Positions 43,945-53,145 of a stretch of 64,000 nucleotides of DNA are shown here, in pieces. Made by a program: the position numbers and the translations under genes. The DNA comes from JAWLAT01 sp041395325 (GTDB lineage: Bacteria; Pseudomonadota; Gammaproteobacteria; Xanthomonadales; SZUA-5). The notes below the pieces were generated by a model. That model was not told the origin of the DNA, did not search any database, and saw only the letters and a list, made by a program, of their open reading frames with translations. Positions within the stretch are counted from its first letter, which is position 1. Each line of letters opens with the position of its first letter. Location: positions 124,001-188,000 of the forward strand of contig JAWLAT010000007.1 in assembly GCA_041395325.1 (NCBI GenBank), written 5' to 3'.

Positions 43945-45996
43945 TCAGTCTTCCTCGGCCTTCGGGCTCCAGGCGTCCATCAATTGCTTCTGTACCTGCG
44001 CCGGCACCGGGTCGTAGTGGCTGAGTTCCATGCTGTAGCGGCCTTGCCCCTGGGTCATCGCCTTCAGCTCGGTCGGAAACTCGCCGATCTCCGCCTGCGG
44101 CACCTGCGCCTGGATCACAATCTCGCCGCCCTTGATCGAGTCGGTGCCGTTGATGCGGCCACGCTTGCCGGCCAAGGATGTCGTGACATCGCCCATGTAG
44201 TGCTCGGGCACCGTGACCTCCATCAGCACAATGGGCTCCAGCAGGATGGGCCTGGCCTTGGCGATGGCGTCCAGAAAGGCCTTCTTGCCGGCGGTGACAA
44301 ACGCCACCTCCTTCGAATCCACCGGGTGATGCTTGCCGTCGTGGACGGTGACTTCGATGTCCTGCAGCGGATAGCCCGCGATGGCACCGCCGTGCAGCAC
44401 CTGATGGACGCCCTTTTCGACCGCTGGGATCAGGTTGTGCGGGATGGCGCCGCCGACCACCGCGTCGACGAACTGAAAGCCGGCATCGCGCTCCAGCGGG
44501 CGCACTCGCAGCGACACTTCACCAAACTGACCGGCACCACCGGTCTGCTTCTTGTGGCGATGGTGACCTTCCGCCTGCATTGACACCGTTTCGCGGTAGG
44601 CGATCCGTGGCGGTCGCGTCTGCACATCGACGCCGAAGCGATCCCTCAGGCGCTCCAGCATCACGCGCAGGTGCAGGTCACCGAGGCCCATCATCACGGT
44701 CTCGTTGAGCTCGGCGTGATGCTCGATGCGCAGGCAGGGATCTTCCTCGCCCAGCTTGTGCAGGGCAGTGGACAGCTTCTGCTCCTGGCCGCGCGTCGCA
44801 GGCTCGATGGCCAGACCAAACATCGCCGACGGCATCGCCACCGGGCGCAGATGGAAATGGTCCTCGTCGTGCGAGTCGTGCAGCACCGCGTCGTAATGGA
44901 TCTCCTCGACCTTGGCGACGGCACAGATATCGCCGGCGATGCCCTCGTCGATCTCGCTGTGGTCCTTGCCGAACAGCTTGAACAGATGGCCTACCTTGAA
45001 GGGCTTGCGGCCATCGCCGATGTACAGCTGGGTGTCGCGTCGGACGGTGCCCTGATAGAGCCGGAACACGCTGAGCTTGCCCACGTAGGGGTCGTTGATG
45101 ATCTTGAAGACATGGCCAACGACATGCTGGTCCGTATCCGCCTGCACCGTGACGGGCTCGGCGGCGTCACCCTCGCCCTTGAGAAACTCCGGCGGATTGC
45201 CTTCGGCGGGATTGGGAAGCAGGCGAATGGCCGCGTCCAGCAGTTCCTGAACGCCAGCACCGGTGCGCGCCGAGGTGAAACAGATCGGTACCAGATGGCC
45301 TTCGCGCAGGCACTGCTCGAAAGCGTCGTGCAGCGCTTCGGCACTCAGGCTCTCCTCGCCTTCCTCCAGATAGTGCTCCATCAGGTCCGGATTGACTTCG
45401 ACGACCTGATCGAGGATCTGCTGATGGAAGTCGGCAACTGGGCCTAGGTCGCTTTGGCCATCGACATGGAAGAAGCAATCGACCACCGTCGTGGCGTTCT
45501 GCGCCGGCAGGTTGATGGGCAGGCAGATCTTGCCAAAGCTCTCCTGGATCTCGGCCAGCAAGGCCACCATGTCGACGCCGTCGGCATCGATGCGGTTGAC
45601 GATGATCATGCGCTCGTTGTGGCGGCGGGCTGCCCGTTCCATCAGCCGAACGGCACCGTGCTCGACCCCGGCCGCGGCATTGATGACCACGGCGACGGTT
45701 TCAACCGCCGCCATCGCTGCCAGTGTGGGGCCGCGAACGTCGGGGTATCCCGGGGTATCTATCAGGTTGAAGTGGGTGTCCTGAAAATCGAAAGCGGCGA
45801 CGCTGGTGTTGAGCGAGTGGCCGCAGTCCTTCTCCATCGGGTCATGATCGGAAACCGTGTTGCCGCGCTCGACGCTGCCGGCACTCTGAATGGCGCCGGC
45901 GGCCTGCAGCAGCGCCTCGAACAGGGTGGTCTTGCCACCGCCGGGATGACCGGCCAGGGCAATATTGCGAATGGTTTCCATGGCAAAACGCGGCAT
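43945..45996 (-). CDS. EF-G-like GTPase (EF-G2/FusA2 paralogue)
   Basis: 683 aa with the EF-G domain order: G domain (about 1-270), domain II, then III-V (GGAIPHNLIPAVEKGVHQVL, VTVPEHYMGDVTTSLAGKRGRI). Motifs differ from the housekeeping EF-G: P-loop GHPGGGKTTL, G3 reads DTPGYPD instead of DTPGHVD, and G4 reads NRID instead of NKxD. These are features I associate with FusA2-type paralogues, some of which act in ribosome recycling or have unknown roles. Start 45996 is preceded by GGGGAGG with six bases spacing; 46002 and 46011 are alternatives. Confidence 0.85.
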   Translation of the reverse strand: MPRFAMETIRNIALAGHPGGGKTTLFEALLQAAGAIQSAGSVERGNTVSDHDPMEKDCGHSLNTSVAAFDFQDTHFNLIDTPGYPDVRGPTLAAMAAVETVAVVINAAAGVEHGAVRLMERAARRHNERMIIVNRIDADGVDMVALLAEIQESFGKICLPINLPAQNATTVVDCFFHVDGQSDLGPVADFHQQILDQVVEVNPDLMEHYLEEGEESLSAEALHDAFEQCLREGHLVPICFTSARTGAGVQELLDAAIRLLPNPAEGNPPEFLKGEGDAAEPVTVQADTDQHVVGHVFKIINDPYVGKLSVFRLYQGTVRRDTQLYIGDGRKPFKVGHLFKLFGKDHSEIDEGIAGDICAVAKVEEIHYDAVLHDSHDEDHFHLRPVAMPSAMFGLAIEPATRGQEQKLSTALHKLGEEDPCLRIEHHAELNETVMMGLGDLHLRVMLERLRDRFGVDVQTRPPRIAYRETVSMQAEGHHRHKKQTGGAGQFGEVSLRVRPLERDAGFQFVDAVVGGAIPHNLIPAVEKGVHQVLHGGAIAGYPLQDIEVTVHDGKHHPVDSKEVAFVTAGKKAFLDAIAKARPILLEPIVLMEVTVPEHYMGDVTTSLAGKRGRINGTDSIKGGEIVIQAQVPQAEIGEFPTELKAMTQGQGRYSMELSHYDPVPAQVQKQLMDAWSPKAEED

Positions 45997-46247
45997 AGAC
46001 ATCCTCCCCAAGATGTGGTGAGGGCGCGCTGTCGCCGCGCCCGCCTGCTGCCGCAGCGGCAGCGGGTCCGGTCAAGACTCACAACTGCGCCCGGTCAGGT
46101 CAAGGGCCAATTTGCGGCCGCCGCCGAAATGCGCAGCTGAATCGCACCCAACCGCACCTGGCCGGATTCAGAAACGATTCAACGGCCAGCCCCTAGCGTG
46201 ATTTGCGACGGGCACTGAGCCCGCTGGCCCAATTCAAGGAGGGTGCC

Positions 46248-46817
46248 ATGTACAAGCTGTCCAGGATTGCCATCGCCGCCATTGCCGGCACGAGCATCGG
46301 GCTGGCCGGTGCCGCCCACGCGGCCAATGATCGATATCGCGACGGCTATGACTTCGCCCGCGTCATCGACGCTCAGCCCATTTTTGAAGACGTCCGCGTC
46401 GACGAGCCGCGGCAGGTGTGCTGGGACGAGCCGGTGCGCTATGTGGAACGTGGTCACCGCGTGCGCCACGACAATGCCGGATCGGCGGTGCTTGGCGGGC
46501 TGATTGGTGGCGTACTCGGCAACCAGGTCGGTAGCGGCGATGGCCGTCGTGCCGCCACCGCTGCCGGTGTGCTCATCGGTGCGGCCATTGGTGCCGATCA
46601 GGGTCGTCGCAACAGCGGCTATCGCGGTCAGCCGTATCGCGAGACGGTCCGGCACGAGCAGGTCTGTCAGTGGGAGAGTGACTACCGGGTCGAGCGCGAA
46701 CTGGTTGGCTACGACGTGACCTACGACTACAACGGTCATATTGGCCACACCCGTACGCGTGAGGCACCGGGCCAGGAGATCCGTGTCCGGGTTTCGGTTG
46801 ACCCGGTCGGCTACTGA
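46248..46817 (+). CDS. Glycine-zipper 2TM (17-kDa antigen-like) exported protein
   Basis: 189 aa. Signal peptide (MYKLSRIAIAAIAGTSIGLAGAAHA), a basic R/Y/D-rich N-terminal region, then the glycine zipper AVLGGLIGGVLGNQVGSGDGRRAATAAGVLIGAAIGADQG (about 80-120, in the Rick_17kDa_Anti family), and a beta-like C-terminus CQWESDYRVERELVGYDVTYDYNG. Such proteins sit in the outer membrane or periplasm and help envelope integrity. A near-perfect AAGGAGG with seven-base spacing sets the start. Confidence 0.88.
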   Translation: MYKLSRIAIAAIAGTSIGLAGAAHAANDRYRDGYDFARVIDAQPIFEDVRVDEPRQVCWDEPVRYVERGHRVRHDNAGSAVLGGLIGGVLGNQVGSGDGRRAATAAGVLIGAAIGADQGRRNSGYRGQPYRETVRHEQVCQWESDYRVERELVGYDVTYDYNGHIGHTRTREAPGQEIRVRVSVDPVGY

Positions 46818-46840
46818 TCAGCTTTCCGTTTCATCGCTGG

Positions 46841-46875
46841 CGCCCCGACCCTTCTGGTCGGGGCGCTGTCGTTTG
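46841..46875 (+). terminator. Terminator after glycine-zipper gene
   Basis: GCGCCCCGACC-CTTCT-GGTCGGGGCGC, 11 perfect pairs, followed by TGTCGTTT; begins 23 bases after the stop. Confidence 0.8.
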
Positions 46876-46925
46876 AGGTGCCAGGTCCAACTCCAGCATC
46901 GCGAGGAGGGAGCGCTCCGTCGGGA

Positions 46926-47558
46926 TCAACGCGGCCGCTGCACGCCCACCGGCAAGTCATCCAGGCGCTGCATTTCCGCGTCGGCAAACCAGTCCGGTTC
47001 GCTCAGGGCCTGTGCCAGCATCGGCACCGCGTCCTCACCCCAGTACAACTCGCCATGCAGGACGGCCGTAGGCACACCGAATACGCCGGCCGCCAGCGCA
47101 GCGTCGCTGTTGTCCCGCAATGCCTGTTTGACGGACGGATCGGCGCAGGCGGCCGCCGGGTCAGTGATACCGAGCGCTTGCGCGAGTGCCATCGACTGCG
47201 CCGGATCACTGGGATCGCGGCCTTCGGCCCAGACGAAGTCCAGCACGCGCCGGGTAGCCGCGGCATCGGCGCCGGCAGCCTGCAGGAGCCGCAACGTCGT
47301 GAGCGGATTGAACGGATGGGCGGGCGGAAAGCGCAGTTCCAGGCCACGTTGAGCCGCGCGCCAGCGCGCATGGCGATAGGTGAAGCGTCGCTTGGAGGGG
47401 ATCTCGGCCGGTCCCAGCTGACCATGCTGCTGCAGCAATCCCGCCAACAGCACCGGACGGGGACGAATACGATCGATCAGATCCCGGGTTTCCATGGCAT
47501 GCCAGGCCAACCAGGCGAAGGGTGAGATGGGATCGAAGTACCAGTCGATCACCGACAT
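46926..47558 (-). CDS. DsbA-family 2-hydroxychromene-2-carboxylate isomerase-like protein
   Basis: 210 aa thioredoxin-fold protein. YFDPISPFAWLAWHA has the Ser in place of the CxxC that marks the HCCA isomerase/GST-kappa group, and GVFGVPTAVLHGELYWGEDAVPML is the cis-Pro block near the C-terminus. In naphthalene degradation the group isomerises chromenes using glutathione; outside that pathway the role is unclear, and no aromatic-degradation genes are nearby. It follows the lipoprotein gene by 5 bases in the same direction. Confidence 0.85.
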   Translation of the reverse strand: MSVIDWYFDPISPFAWLAWHAMETRDLIDRIRPRPVLLAGLLQQHGQLGPAEIPSKRRFTYRHARWRAAQRGLELRFPPAHPFNPLTTLRLLQAAGADAAATRRVLDFVWAEGRDPSDPAQSMALAQALGITDPAAACADPSVKQALRDNSDAALAAGVFGVPTAVLHGELYWGEDAVPMLAQALSEPDWFADAEMQRLDDLPVGVQRPR

Positions 47559-47563
47559 GATTC

Positions 47564-48364
47564 TCACTCCAGGTGCAGTGGGCGCAGATAGGCTTCCCCG
47601 GCCTCAACCTGAAGTGAGCCGGCCGATGAATCGCCCGGACTCCACAGGCGGTGCGGGTCGGGGTCCCGATCGGCTCGCTGCACCGCATTCTCGATGATGC
47701 CGGCGGATCGGACGTCCAGTGCCAGCTCGGGCCGAGCAGGGAACAGGACTTCCACCAGGGCCGAACTGGCCACGTGACTGTCCTGCGCGGCCGCTGGTGC
47801 GAGCAACATCGCGCGTATTTCGCCACTGTCCGAGCGCAAGTCCAGCCGCCCGTAGCTGCCCGCCTGTATCTGCCCTGCCTTGGTTCTGGCCGTGAGATTG
47901 CCGGCATAGCGTTTGGCCTGGATGCGATCATCGCGTGCCTGCAGATCGAGATACTTGAGCGTCGGAACGAATACGGCCAGATCCAGGCGCCCAGGGCGTC
48001 CGCGATATCGCGCCCGGGTATCGTCATAGATCACCGTCAGCGTGGCGATCGGGCCCTCCTGCCGAAATTCGATCCGCGGCCGGGGGCCGTCGGCGCCATA
48101 GATCTGCGCACTCGCCTGGACCCCTACGGCCATCGATTTCATCGAACGGACGTTGATCTCGCCGTATTCGTTGATGACGACCAGCTTTTCGATGCCCGCG
48201 GCGAATTCATGTCGCTCACGTATGGACTCGATCTTCAACTCGTCCGCAGCCAAGTGGTCATCCGCCACAGGTTGAGTACTGGTGCAGGCGCCAAGCAGCA
48301 GGGCGGTCAGGGGCCATCCCAGCCAGCGGAGCGGTCGGAGTGGCGTAGTCGGGGTCAGACGCAT
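47564..48364 (-). CDS. Lipoprotein with DUF4097-like beta-solenoid
   Basis: 266 aa. Signal with lipobox LLLGAC (Cys about 28). The rest is a repeated beta pattern (VINEYGEINVRSMKSMAVGV, LDLQARDDRIQAKRYAGNLTARTKAGQIQAGSYGRLDLRSDSGEIRAMLL) like DUF4097 adhesin-type solenoids, which have no assigned enzymatic role. Start 48364 chosen because it gives a regular lipoprotein signal. It is upstream of, and likely co-transcribed with, the isomerase-like gene. Confidence 0.75.
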   Translation of the reverse strand: MRLTPTTPLRPLRWLGWPLTALLLGACTSTQPVADDHLAADELKIESIRERHEFAAGIEKLVVINEYGEINVRSMKSMAVGVQASAQIYGADGPRPRIEFRQEGPIATLTVIYDDTRARYRGRPGRLDLAVFVPTLKYLDLQARDDRIQAKRYAGNLTARTKAGQIQAGSYGRLDLRSDSGEIRAMLLAPAAAQDSHVASSALVEVLFPARPELALDVRSAGIIENAVQRADRDPDPHRLWSPGDSSAGSLQVEAGEAYLRPLHLE

Positions 48365-48534
48365 CGTGGGTCGGGTTCCAGGTCGGCCAGCGGGCTCACA
48401 ACGCACTAGCTTAGCCCGCCTGGACAGGGCCAGCTTCCGACTGCAGGCTGAAACGGCTGGGTCGATTGTCTCGGGTGCGCATCATTCTGTGAGTGATTTC
48501 CGGTACTTCATGTGAGGAATGTGCGCAAAACCCT

Positions 48535-48552
48535 TGATTGGAAAGCCAATCA
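48535..48552. promoter_or_regulatory. Perfect palindrome upstream of a small secreted protein
   Basis: TGATTGG-AAAG-CCAATCA, 50 bases before the ATG at 48603. A TTGATT at 48534 could be a -35 element overlapped by it, with a weak TTAGTT -10. Confidence 0.35.
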
Positions 48553-48602
48553 GTGATTAGTTAGCACAGTTGGATCTGCCGCGCACAGGAGCGCTGCCCG
48601 TC

Positions 48603-49124
48603 ATGTTCAGTCGTCTGTACAGTTCTCTGACCGTTGCTGCCCTCAGTATGTTTGGTGGCTCGACGGCCATGGCCGGCCAGCAATGCATGGAAATCATCGA
48701 GTTGTATACGACACTCGACTTTTTCCTGCAGGAGCAGGGCACCGCGCCGGTGAACGGTTGCATGCGCCAACGTTTCCCGGCCAGTACGTCGCTGGTGGAA
48801 GGATGGACCTTCGACGAGGGCACTTTTGCCCAGGGGGATCCAGAAGATCCCAGCAGCTGGAATGCCACCTCGGGCCTCGCGCTGGCCATCGAGGATTGCT
48901 ACAACGTTCCCACCTGGCCGTTCTTCCCGCCCGGGACTTGCGGTATTCCGATGCACCCCACTTATGAGGGTGAGTACGATTTCAGCGGCCTGCAGGGGCG
49001 CGAGTGGGTGATGCGCTGGAACCTGACCACATGCGGCACGCCGCCACAGGGCGAGTTTGAATACAAGGTCCAGGTGGTCAGGCAGGAATACTGTCTGGAC
49101 CTGCTGATCAACGGCTTCGAGTGA
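48603..49124 (+). CDS. Small secreted protein with GFE tail
   Basis: 173 aa. Signal peptide MFSRLYSSLTVAALSMFGGSTAMA then a cysteine-containing beta-rich mature region (C-M-E-I-I-E..., GWTFDEGTFAQGDPEDPSSWNAT, CYNVPTWPFFPPGTCGIP). It ends ...EYCLDLLINGFE, similar in position and sequence to the tail of the 965-aa secreted protein (...SCGIGEDIFSDGFE). Family not recognised. The ATG at 48603 was preferred over the earlier TTG because it gives a clean signal peptide; AGGAG is 10 bases upstream. Confidence 0.7.
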   Translation: MFSRLYSSLTVAALSMFGGSTAMAGQQCMEIIELYTTLDFFLQEQGTAPVNGCMRQRFPASTSLVEGWTFDEGTFAQGDPEDPSSWNATSGLALAIEDCYNVPTWPFFPPGTCGIPMHPTYEGEYDFSGLQGREWVMRWNLTTCGTPPQGEFEYKVQVVRQEYCLDLLINGFE

Positions 49125-49301
49125 TTTCGCTCACGGTGGGCAGGACCGCCGCCTGAGGGCGTCCACACCGTTGCTGCGCCGCGCGCAGCGGTCACCGGTC
49201 CGAAGGTGGCGCTGCATTGACTTCGCCCATTCATCGCACAACGCCGTGTGAACGCGCCATGGTGCGCGCCTGTGCCTGGAAGGACGTTCCGTGATCGGGC
49301 T

Positions 49302-50204
49302 CTAGCTGCGCAAGCGACGCAGGGCCTCGGCGTAGCGCGCCTGGGTGCCGGCGATCACTTCCTCGGGTAGACGGGGGCCGGGGGGCTGCTGGTCCCAACC
49401 GATGCGCAGCAGGTGGTCGCGCACGTACTGCTTGTCGAACGATGGTGGGCTGCGTCCCGGCAGATATTCGTCAGCCGGCCAGAAGCGAGAGGAGTCCGGT
49501 GTCAGCATTTCGTCCATGACGCGCAGGCTGCCGTCGCGGTCCAGACCGAACTCGAATTTGGTGTCGGCGATCAGAATGCCGCGCTCGGCGGCATGACGGC
49601 GTGCATAGGCATACAGGTCCAGCGTGACCGAACGCAGTTGCTCGGCCAGGTCGCCACCGACCAGACGCACCAGTTCATCGAAACTCATGGTCTGGTCGTG
49701 CTCACCGACGGCAGCCTTGGTCGACGGTGTGAAGATCGGTTCGGGCAGCAGTTCGGCTTCACGCAGACCGGGACGCAGTCGATGGCCACCGACCTGACCC
49801 GTTCGCTGATAGTCCTTCCAGGCCGATCCCGCCAGATAGCCGCGGGCAATGGCCTCGGTCGGCACCGGTCGCAGCGCGCGCACGATGACACTGCGCTCTC
49901 GCAGCGGTTCGAGATCTATGTCGTCGGGCAGTTCGCCCTCGAGTTCGGTCGCCAGCAGGTGATTGGGGCACAGGTCCTCGGTCAGCCCGAACCAGTGGTT
50001 GGAGAGCTGGGTGAGGATGCGGCCCTTGCCGGGGATGGGGTCGGGCAGCACCACGTCGAAGGCACTGAGGCGATCGCTGGCGATCATCAGCAGCCGCTCG
50101 CCGGGCAGGCGGTAGACATCGCGGACCTTGCCGCGGTGCTGCAAGCTCAGGCCGGGCAGATCGAAGGTGCTCGCGCTGGAACTGGCGACGGGGCTGGTGC
50201 TCAT
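49302..50204 (-). CDS. purC: Phosphoribosylaminoimidazole-succinocarboxamide synthase
   Basis: 300 aa, the longer bacterial/yeast-like form. It joins CAIR and aspartate in purine synthesis. LQHRGKVRDVYRLPGERLLMIASDRLSAFDVVLPDPIPGKG (N-terminal half), VIVRALRPVPTEAIARGYLAGSAWKDYQ, KFEFGLDRDG and the SPPSFDKQYVRDHLL motif all match. Start 50204 fits the family; longer upstream frames lack similarity. Confidence 0.96.
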   Translation of the reverse strand: MSTSPVASSSASTFDLPGLSLQHRGKVRDVYRLPGERLLMIASDRLSAFDVVLPDPIPGKGRILTQLSNHWFGLTEDLCPNHLLATELEGELPDDIDLEPLRERSVIVRALRPVPTEAIARGYLAGSAWKDYQRTGQVGGHRLRPGLREAELLPEPIFTPSTKAAVGEHDQTMSFDELVRLVGGDLAEQLRSVTLDLYAYARRHAAERGILIADTKFEFGLDRDGSLRVMDEMLTPDSSRFWPADEYLPGRSPPSFDKQYVRDHLLRIGWDQQPPGPRLPEEVIAGTQARYAEALRRLRS

Positions 50205-50298
50205 GGCACAGGATCGGGTCCGGCCGCGGGCGGGCGAGCATACAACCGCAAAGCGCTTTCCGCTATGCTCGGCGCCGTGTTCCAGGTCGGGATTGGCC

Positions 50299-50886
50299 GT
50301 GACGGATCTGCACCGCACGCGCGTACTGTCACTGGATGCCAGCGGTCGAATCCTCGACTGGATCAGCTGGCAGAGCGCCGTTTGCCTGTATGTCCGTGAA
50401 GCCGTCGCCTGGACGCTGGGTGATCCCTGTCTGACCATCCATGGCGGCCGCTCGAGATTGACGGGGCTGCGCAGCGAGATTGTGCTGCACCCGATCGTGG
50501 CCAGCCGATCCCGCCGACGCAACGCGGCGTTGGACCAGGCGCCGGCATTGAACAACTCTGCGCTGTTCAATCGCGATCGACAGATCTGTCTGTACTGTGG
50601 TGTGCATGGCTCTCGCCAGACATTGACCCGCGATCATGTGGTGCCCCTGTCCCAGGGTGGCCGCGATGTTTGGCAGAACGTGGTGACGGCGTGCCTGAAC
50701 TGCAATCTGCGCAAGGGCGGGCGGACACCGCAGCAGGCCGGAATGCCCTTGCTGGCGGTGCCATATCGGCCCAGCTGGGTGGAACATCTGATCCTCAGCA
50801 ATCGCCATATCCTGGCCGATCAGATGGAGTTCCTGGTCCACCATCTGCCACGCGACCGCCGCGATCTGAGTTGGTCGCAGGGCTGA
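50299..50886 (+). CDS. HNH endonuclease family protein
   Basis: 195 aa. CLYCGVHGSRQTLTRDHVVPLSQGGRDVWQNVVTACLNCNLRKGGRTPQQAGM is a full HNH motif with two zinc CxxC pairs (about residues 95-150). The GTG at 50299 is the likely start, as no ATG precedes the conserved DLHRTRVLSLDASGRIL N-terminus in a good position. Solitary HNH genes of this size are common in chromosomes; no methyltransferase or phage partner is next to it, so a restriction role is not supported. Confidence 0.82.
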   Translation: MTDLHRTRVLSLDASGRILDWISWQSAVCLYVREAVAWTLGDPCLTIHGGRSRLTGLRSEIVLHPIVASRSRRRNAALDQAPALNNSALFNRDRQICLYCGVHGSRQTLTRDHVVPLSQGGRDVWQNVVTACLNCNLRKGGRTPQQAGMPLLAVPYRPSWVEHLILSNRHILADQMEFLVHHLPRDRRDLSWSQG

Positions 50887-50909
50887 ATCCTTCCAACAAG
50901 GGCAATCGG

Positions 50910-53051
50910 ATGAGAATGTTGTGGTTGGCCAGCTGCCTGGCCCTGGCGGCTTGTGGCAGCGGCAAGGAGAGCAACGAGATGAGCGCCGATGGACAGGCCG
51001 AACTAGCCGGGAATCCGCTGCTTCAGGCCAGCGAACTGAGTCTTCAGGCTCCTCCATTCGATCGCATCGCCACCGGGCACTTCCGTCCCGCCTTCGAAGT
51101 CGGCATGCGCGAACATCTGGCTGACATCGAGGCGATCGCCAACAACCCTCAAGCGCCTGACTTCACCAATACCCTTGAGGCCATGGAGCGCTCGGGCGCC
51201 ACGCTCGAGCGCACGCGCAAGATCTTCTTCCAGTTGACCGAACTGGTCAGCGACGATGCATTGCTGTCTGTTCAGACCGAGGTGGCGCCGTTGCTCGCGG
51301 CCCACAACGATTCGATTTACCAGAATCAGGCCTTGTATGCGCGCGTGGACCGCCTCTTCCAGGATCGTGAAGGGCTGGCGCTCGACCCTGAGTCGCTGCA
51401 ACTGCTCGAGCTGACACACCGTCGCTTCCTGCGTGCGGGCGCGCACCTGAGCGCCGACAAGCAGGCGCGATTGCGTGCGATCAACAGCGAACTGGCCGGC
51501 CTGGAAGTGCGTTTTCAGGAGAACCTGCAGAAGGAGACCGAGGCGTCGGCGGTCTATGTGGATGCCGCTGAAGCACTGGCCGGACTGGATGAATCCTCAC
51601 TGGCCGCGGCTGCTGAGGCAGCGCGGTCCGCGGGTCACACGAACGGCTTCCTGCTGACCCTGGAATCTCCCAGTTCGCAATCGATCCTGGCGCAGTTGGA
51701 CAATAGCGGCGTGCGCGCGGTGGTGTTCGAGGCCGCGACCAACCGGGGCAGCAACGGCAACGCCTACGACAATCAGGCGACCGTGTCCAGGCTGGCGCAG
51801 CTGCGGGCCGAGAAAGCCGGCGTGCTGGGCTATGCCAGCTATGCTGCCTACGTGCTGGAGGAAGAGACGGCGGGCACGCCGGAAGCGGTGATGAGCCTGC
51901 TGCATCAGCTTGCGCCGAAGATTCGACTGCGAGCCGAGGTCGACGCGGCGGCGATGCAGGCCTGGATGAACGAGCAGGGGATCGAGGAAGCGCTCGAGCC
52001 GTGGGACTGGAGCTATCGCGCACGCCAACTGCGACAGGCGCAGTCGACCGTCAACGAGGGCGAACTGCGCACCTACTTCGAGTTGAATCGGGTGCTTGCC
52101 GACGGCGTTTTCGGCATGGCCAGGGAGCTCTATGGCATCGAGTTCTCGCCGCGCGACGATTTGCCGGTCTGGCACCCCGACGTTCGTGTCTACGAGGTCC
52201 GTGAGGACGATGGCCGCGTGCTTGGCCTGTATTACCTGGATCCCTTTGCTCGACCCGGCAAGAGCGGTGGCGCCTGGATGGACAGCTTCGTTGACCAGAC
52301 GGCCTTGCTGGAGCAACGAGCGGTGGTCCTGAACGCGTTGAATATTGCCCGGCCGGCAGACGGTCAGCCTGTGCTGCTCAGTTTCGACGAAGTCACCACG
52401 CTGTTCCACGAGTTTGGGCACGCGGTCCACGGTCTGTTCAGCGAGGTGCGCTATCCGTCGCTTTCGGGCACAAATGTCCCCCGGGACTTCGTCGAGTTTC
52501 CTTCGCAGTTCCATGAGGATTTTGCGCTGGTGCCGCGCTTGCTGGAACGCTATGCGCGCCACTTTCAAACGGGCGAACCCCTGCCGGGGCCATTGCTGGA
52601 TGCGCTGCACGAATCGCGTCGCAACGGTCAGGGCTTTGATGCTTTCGAGTACATCGCGGCAGCGCTGCTGGATCAGCGTTGGCATGGCTTGCCGGCGGGA
52701 AGCGGACCCATCAATGATGTGGTGGGTTTCGAGTTCCAGGCCCTGAGGGCGGATGGCGTCGCCTGGGTGTTGATTCCGCCACGCTACCGCAGCACCTACT
52801 TCAGCCACATCTGGCCTGGTGGCTACGCGGCGGGGTACTACGCCTACCTGTGGAGTGAGGTGCTGGCTGCGGACGCCTATGACTATCTTGGCGGCCATGG
52901 TGGGATGACCCGGGAGAACGGTCAGCGCTTCCGCGACCGGGTGTTGTCGCGCGGGCACACCGGTGATCCGATGCTGCAATTCCGTGCATTCCGTGGGCGC
53001 GAACCGGTGATCGAACCGATGCTGCGGCGACGGGGCATCGACGAGAACTGA
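50910..53051 (+). CDS. M3-family peptidyl-dipeptidase, lipoprotein form
   Basis: 713 aa. Lipobox in MRMLWLASCLALAACGSG (Cys about 15) indicates anchoring to the membrane. The M3 zinc motif HEFGH is in TTLFHEFGHAVHGLFSEV, with the third ligand Glu in FVEFPSQFHEDFAL and the tyrosine/His block near YRSTYFSHIWPGGYAAGYYAYLWSEVLAADAY. Dcp/oligopeptidase A enzymes cut dipeptides or small peptides; a periplasm-facing lipid-anchored version would act on peptides outside the cytoplasm. Start follows the HNH stop by 23 bases, so the two may be co-transcribed. Confidence 0.9.
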   Translation: MRMLWLASCLALAACGSGKESNEMSADGQAELAGNPLLQASELSLQAPPFDRIATGHFRPAFEVGMREHLADIEAIANNPQAPDFTNTLEAMERSGATLERTRKIFFQLTELVSDDALLSVQTEVAPLLAAHNDSIYQNQALYARVDRLFQDREGLALDPESLQLLELTHRRFLRAGAHLSADKQARLRAINSELAGLEVRFQENLQKETEASAVYVDAAEALAGLDESSLAAAAEAARSAGHTNGFLLTLESPSSQSILAQLDNSGVRAVVFEAATNRGSNGNAYDNQATVSRLAQLRAEKAGVLGYASYAAYVLEEETAGTPEAVMSLLHQLAPKIRLRAEVDAAAMQAWMNEQGIEEALEPWDWSYRARQLRQAQSTVNEGELRTYFELNRVLADGVFGMARELYGIEFSPRDDLPVWHPDVRVYEVREDDGRVLGLYYLDPFARPGKSGGAWMDSFVDQTALLEQRAVVLNALNIARPADGQPVLLSFDEVTTLFHEFGHAVHGLFSEVRYPSLSGTNVPRDFVEFPSQFHEDFALVPRLLERYARHFQTGEPLPGPLLDALHESRRNGQGFDAFEYIAAALLDQRWHGLPAGSGPINDVVGFEFQALRADGVAWVLIPPRYRSTYFSHIWPGGYAAGYYAYLWSEVLAADAYDYLGGHGGMTRENGQRFRDRVLSRGHTGDPMLQFRAFRGREPVIEPMLRRRGIDEN

Positions 53052-53095
53052 TTCGTCCAGGCCCATTCCGACAACAACGGGAATCGCGGACAAGT

Positions 53096-53125
53096 GGGTC
53101 GGCCGGGTTTGTGCCCGACCGACCC
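53096..53125. terminator. Possible bidirectional stem-loop
   Basis: GGGTCGG and CCGACCC with inner CGGG/CCCG, between the M3 peptidase and the convergent gene. No strong U-tract. Confidence 0.35.
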
Positions 53126-53145
53126 GTGCTCACTGTCACAGCAAC

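Noticed and set aside
50299..50886. HNH gene as part of a restriction or phage defence system
   Set aside because: Neighbours are purC and a peptidase; no methyltransferase, helicase or phage gene is adjacent.
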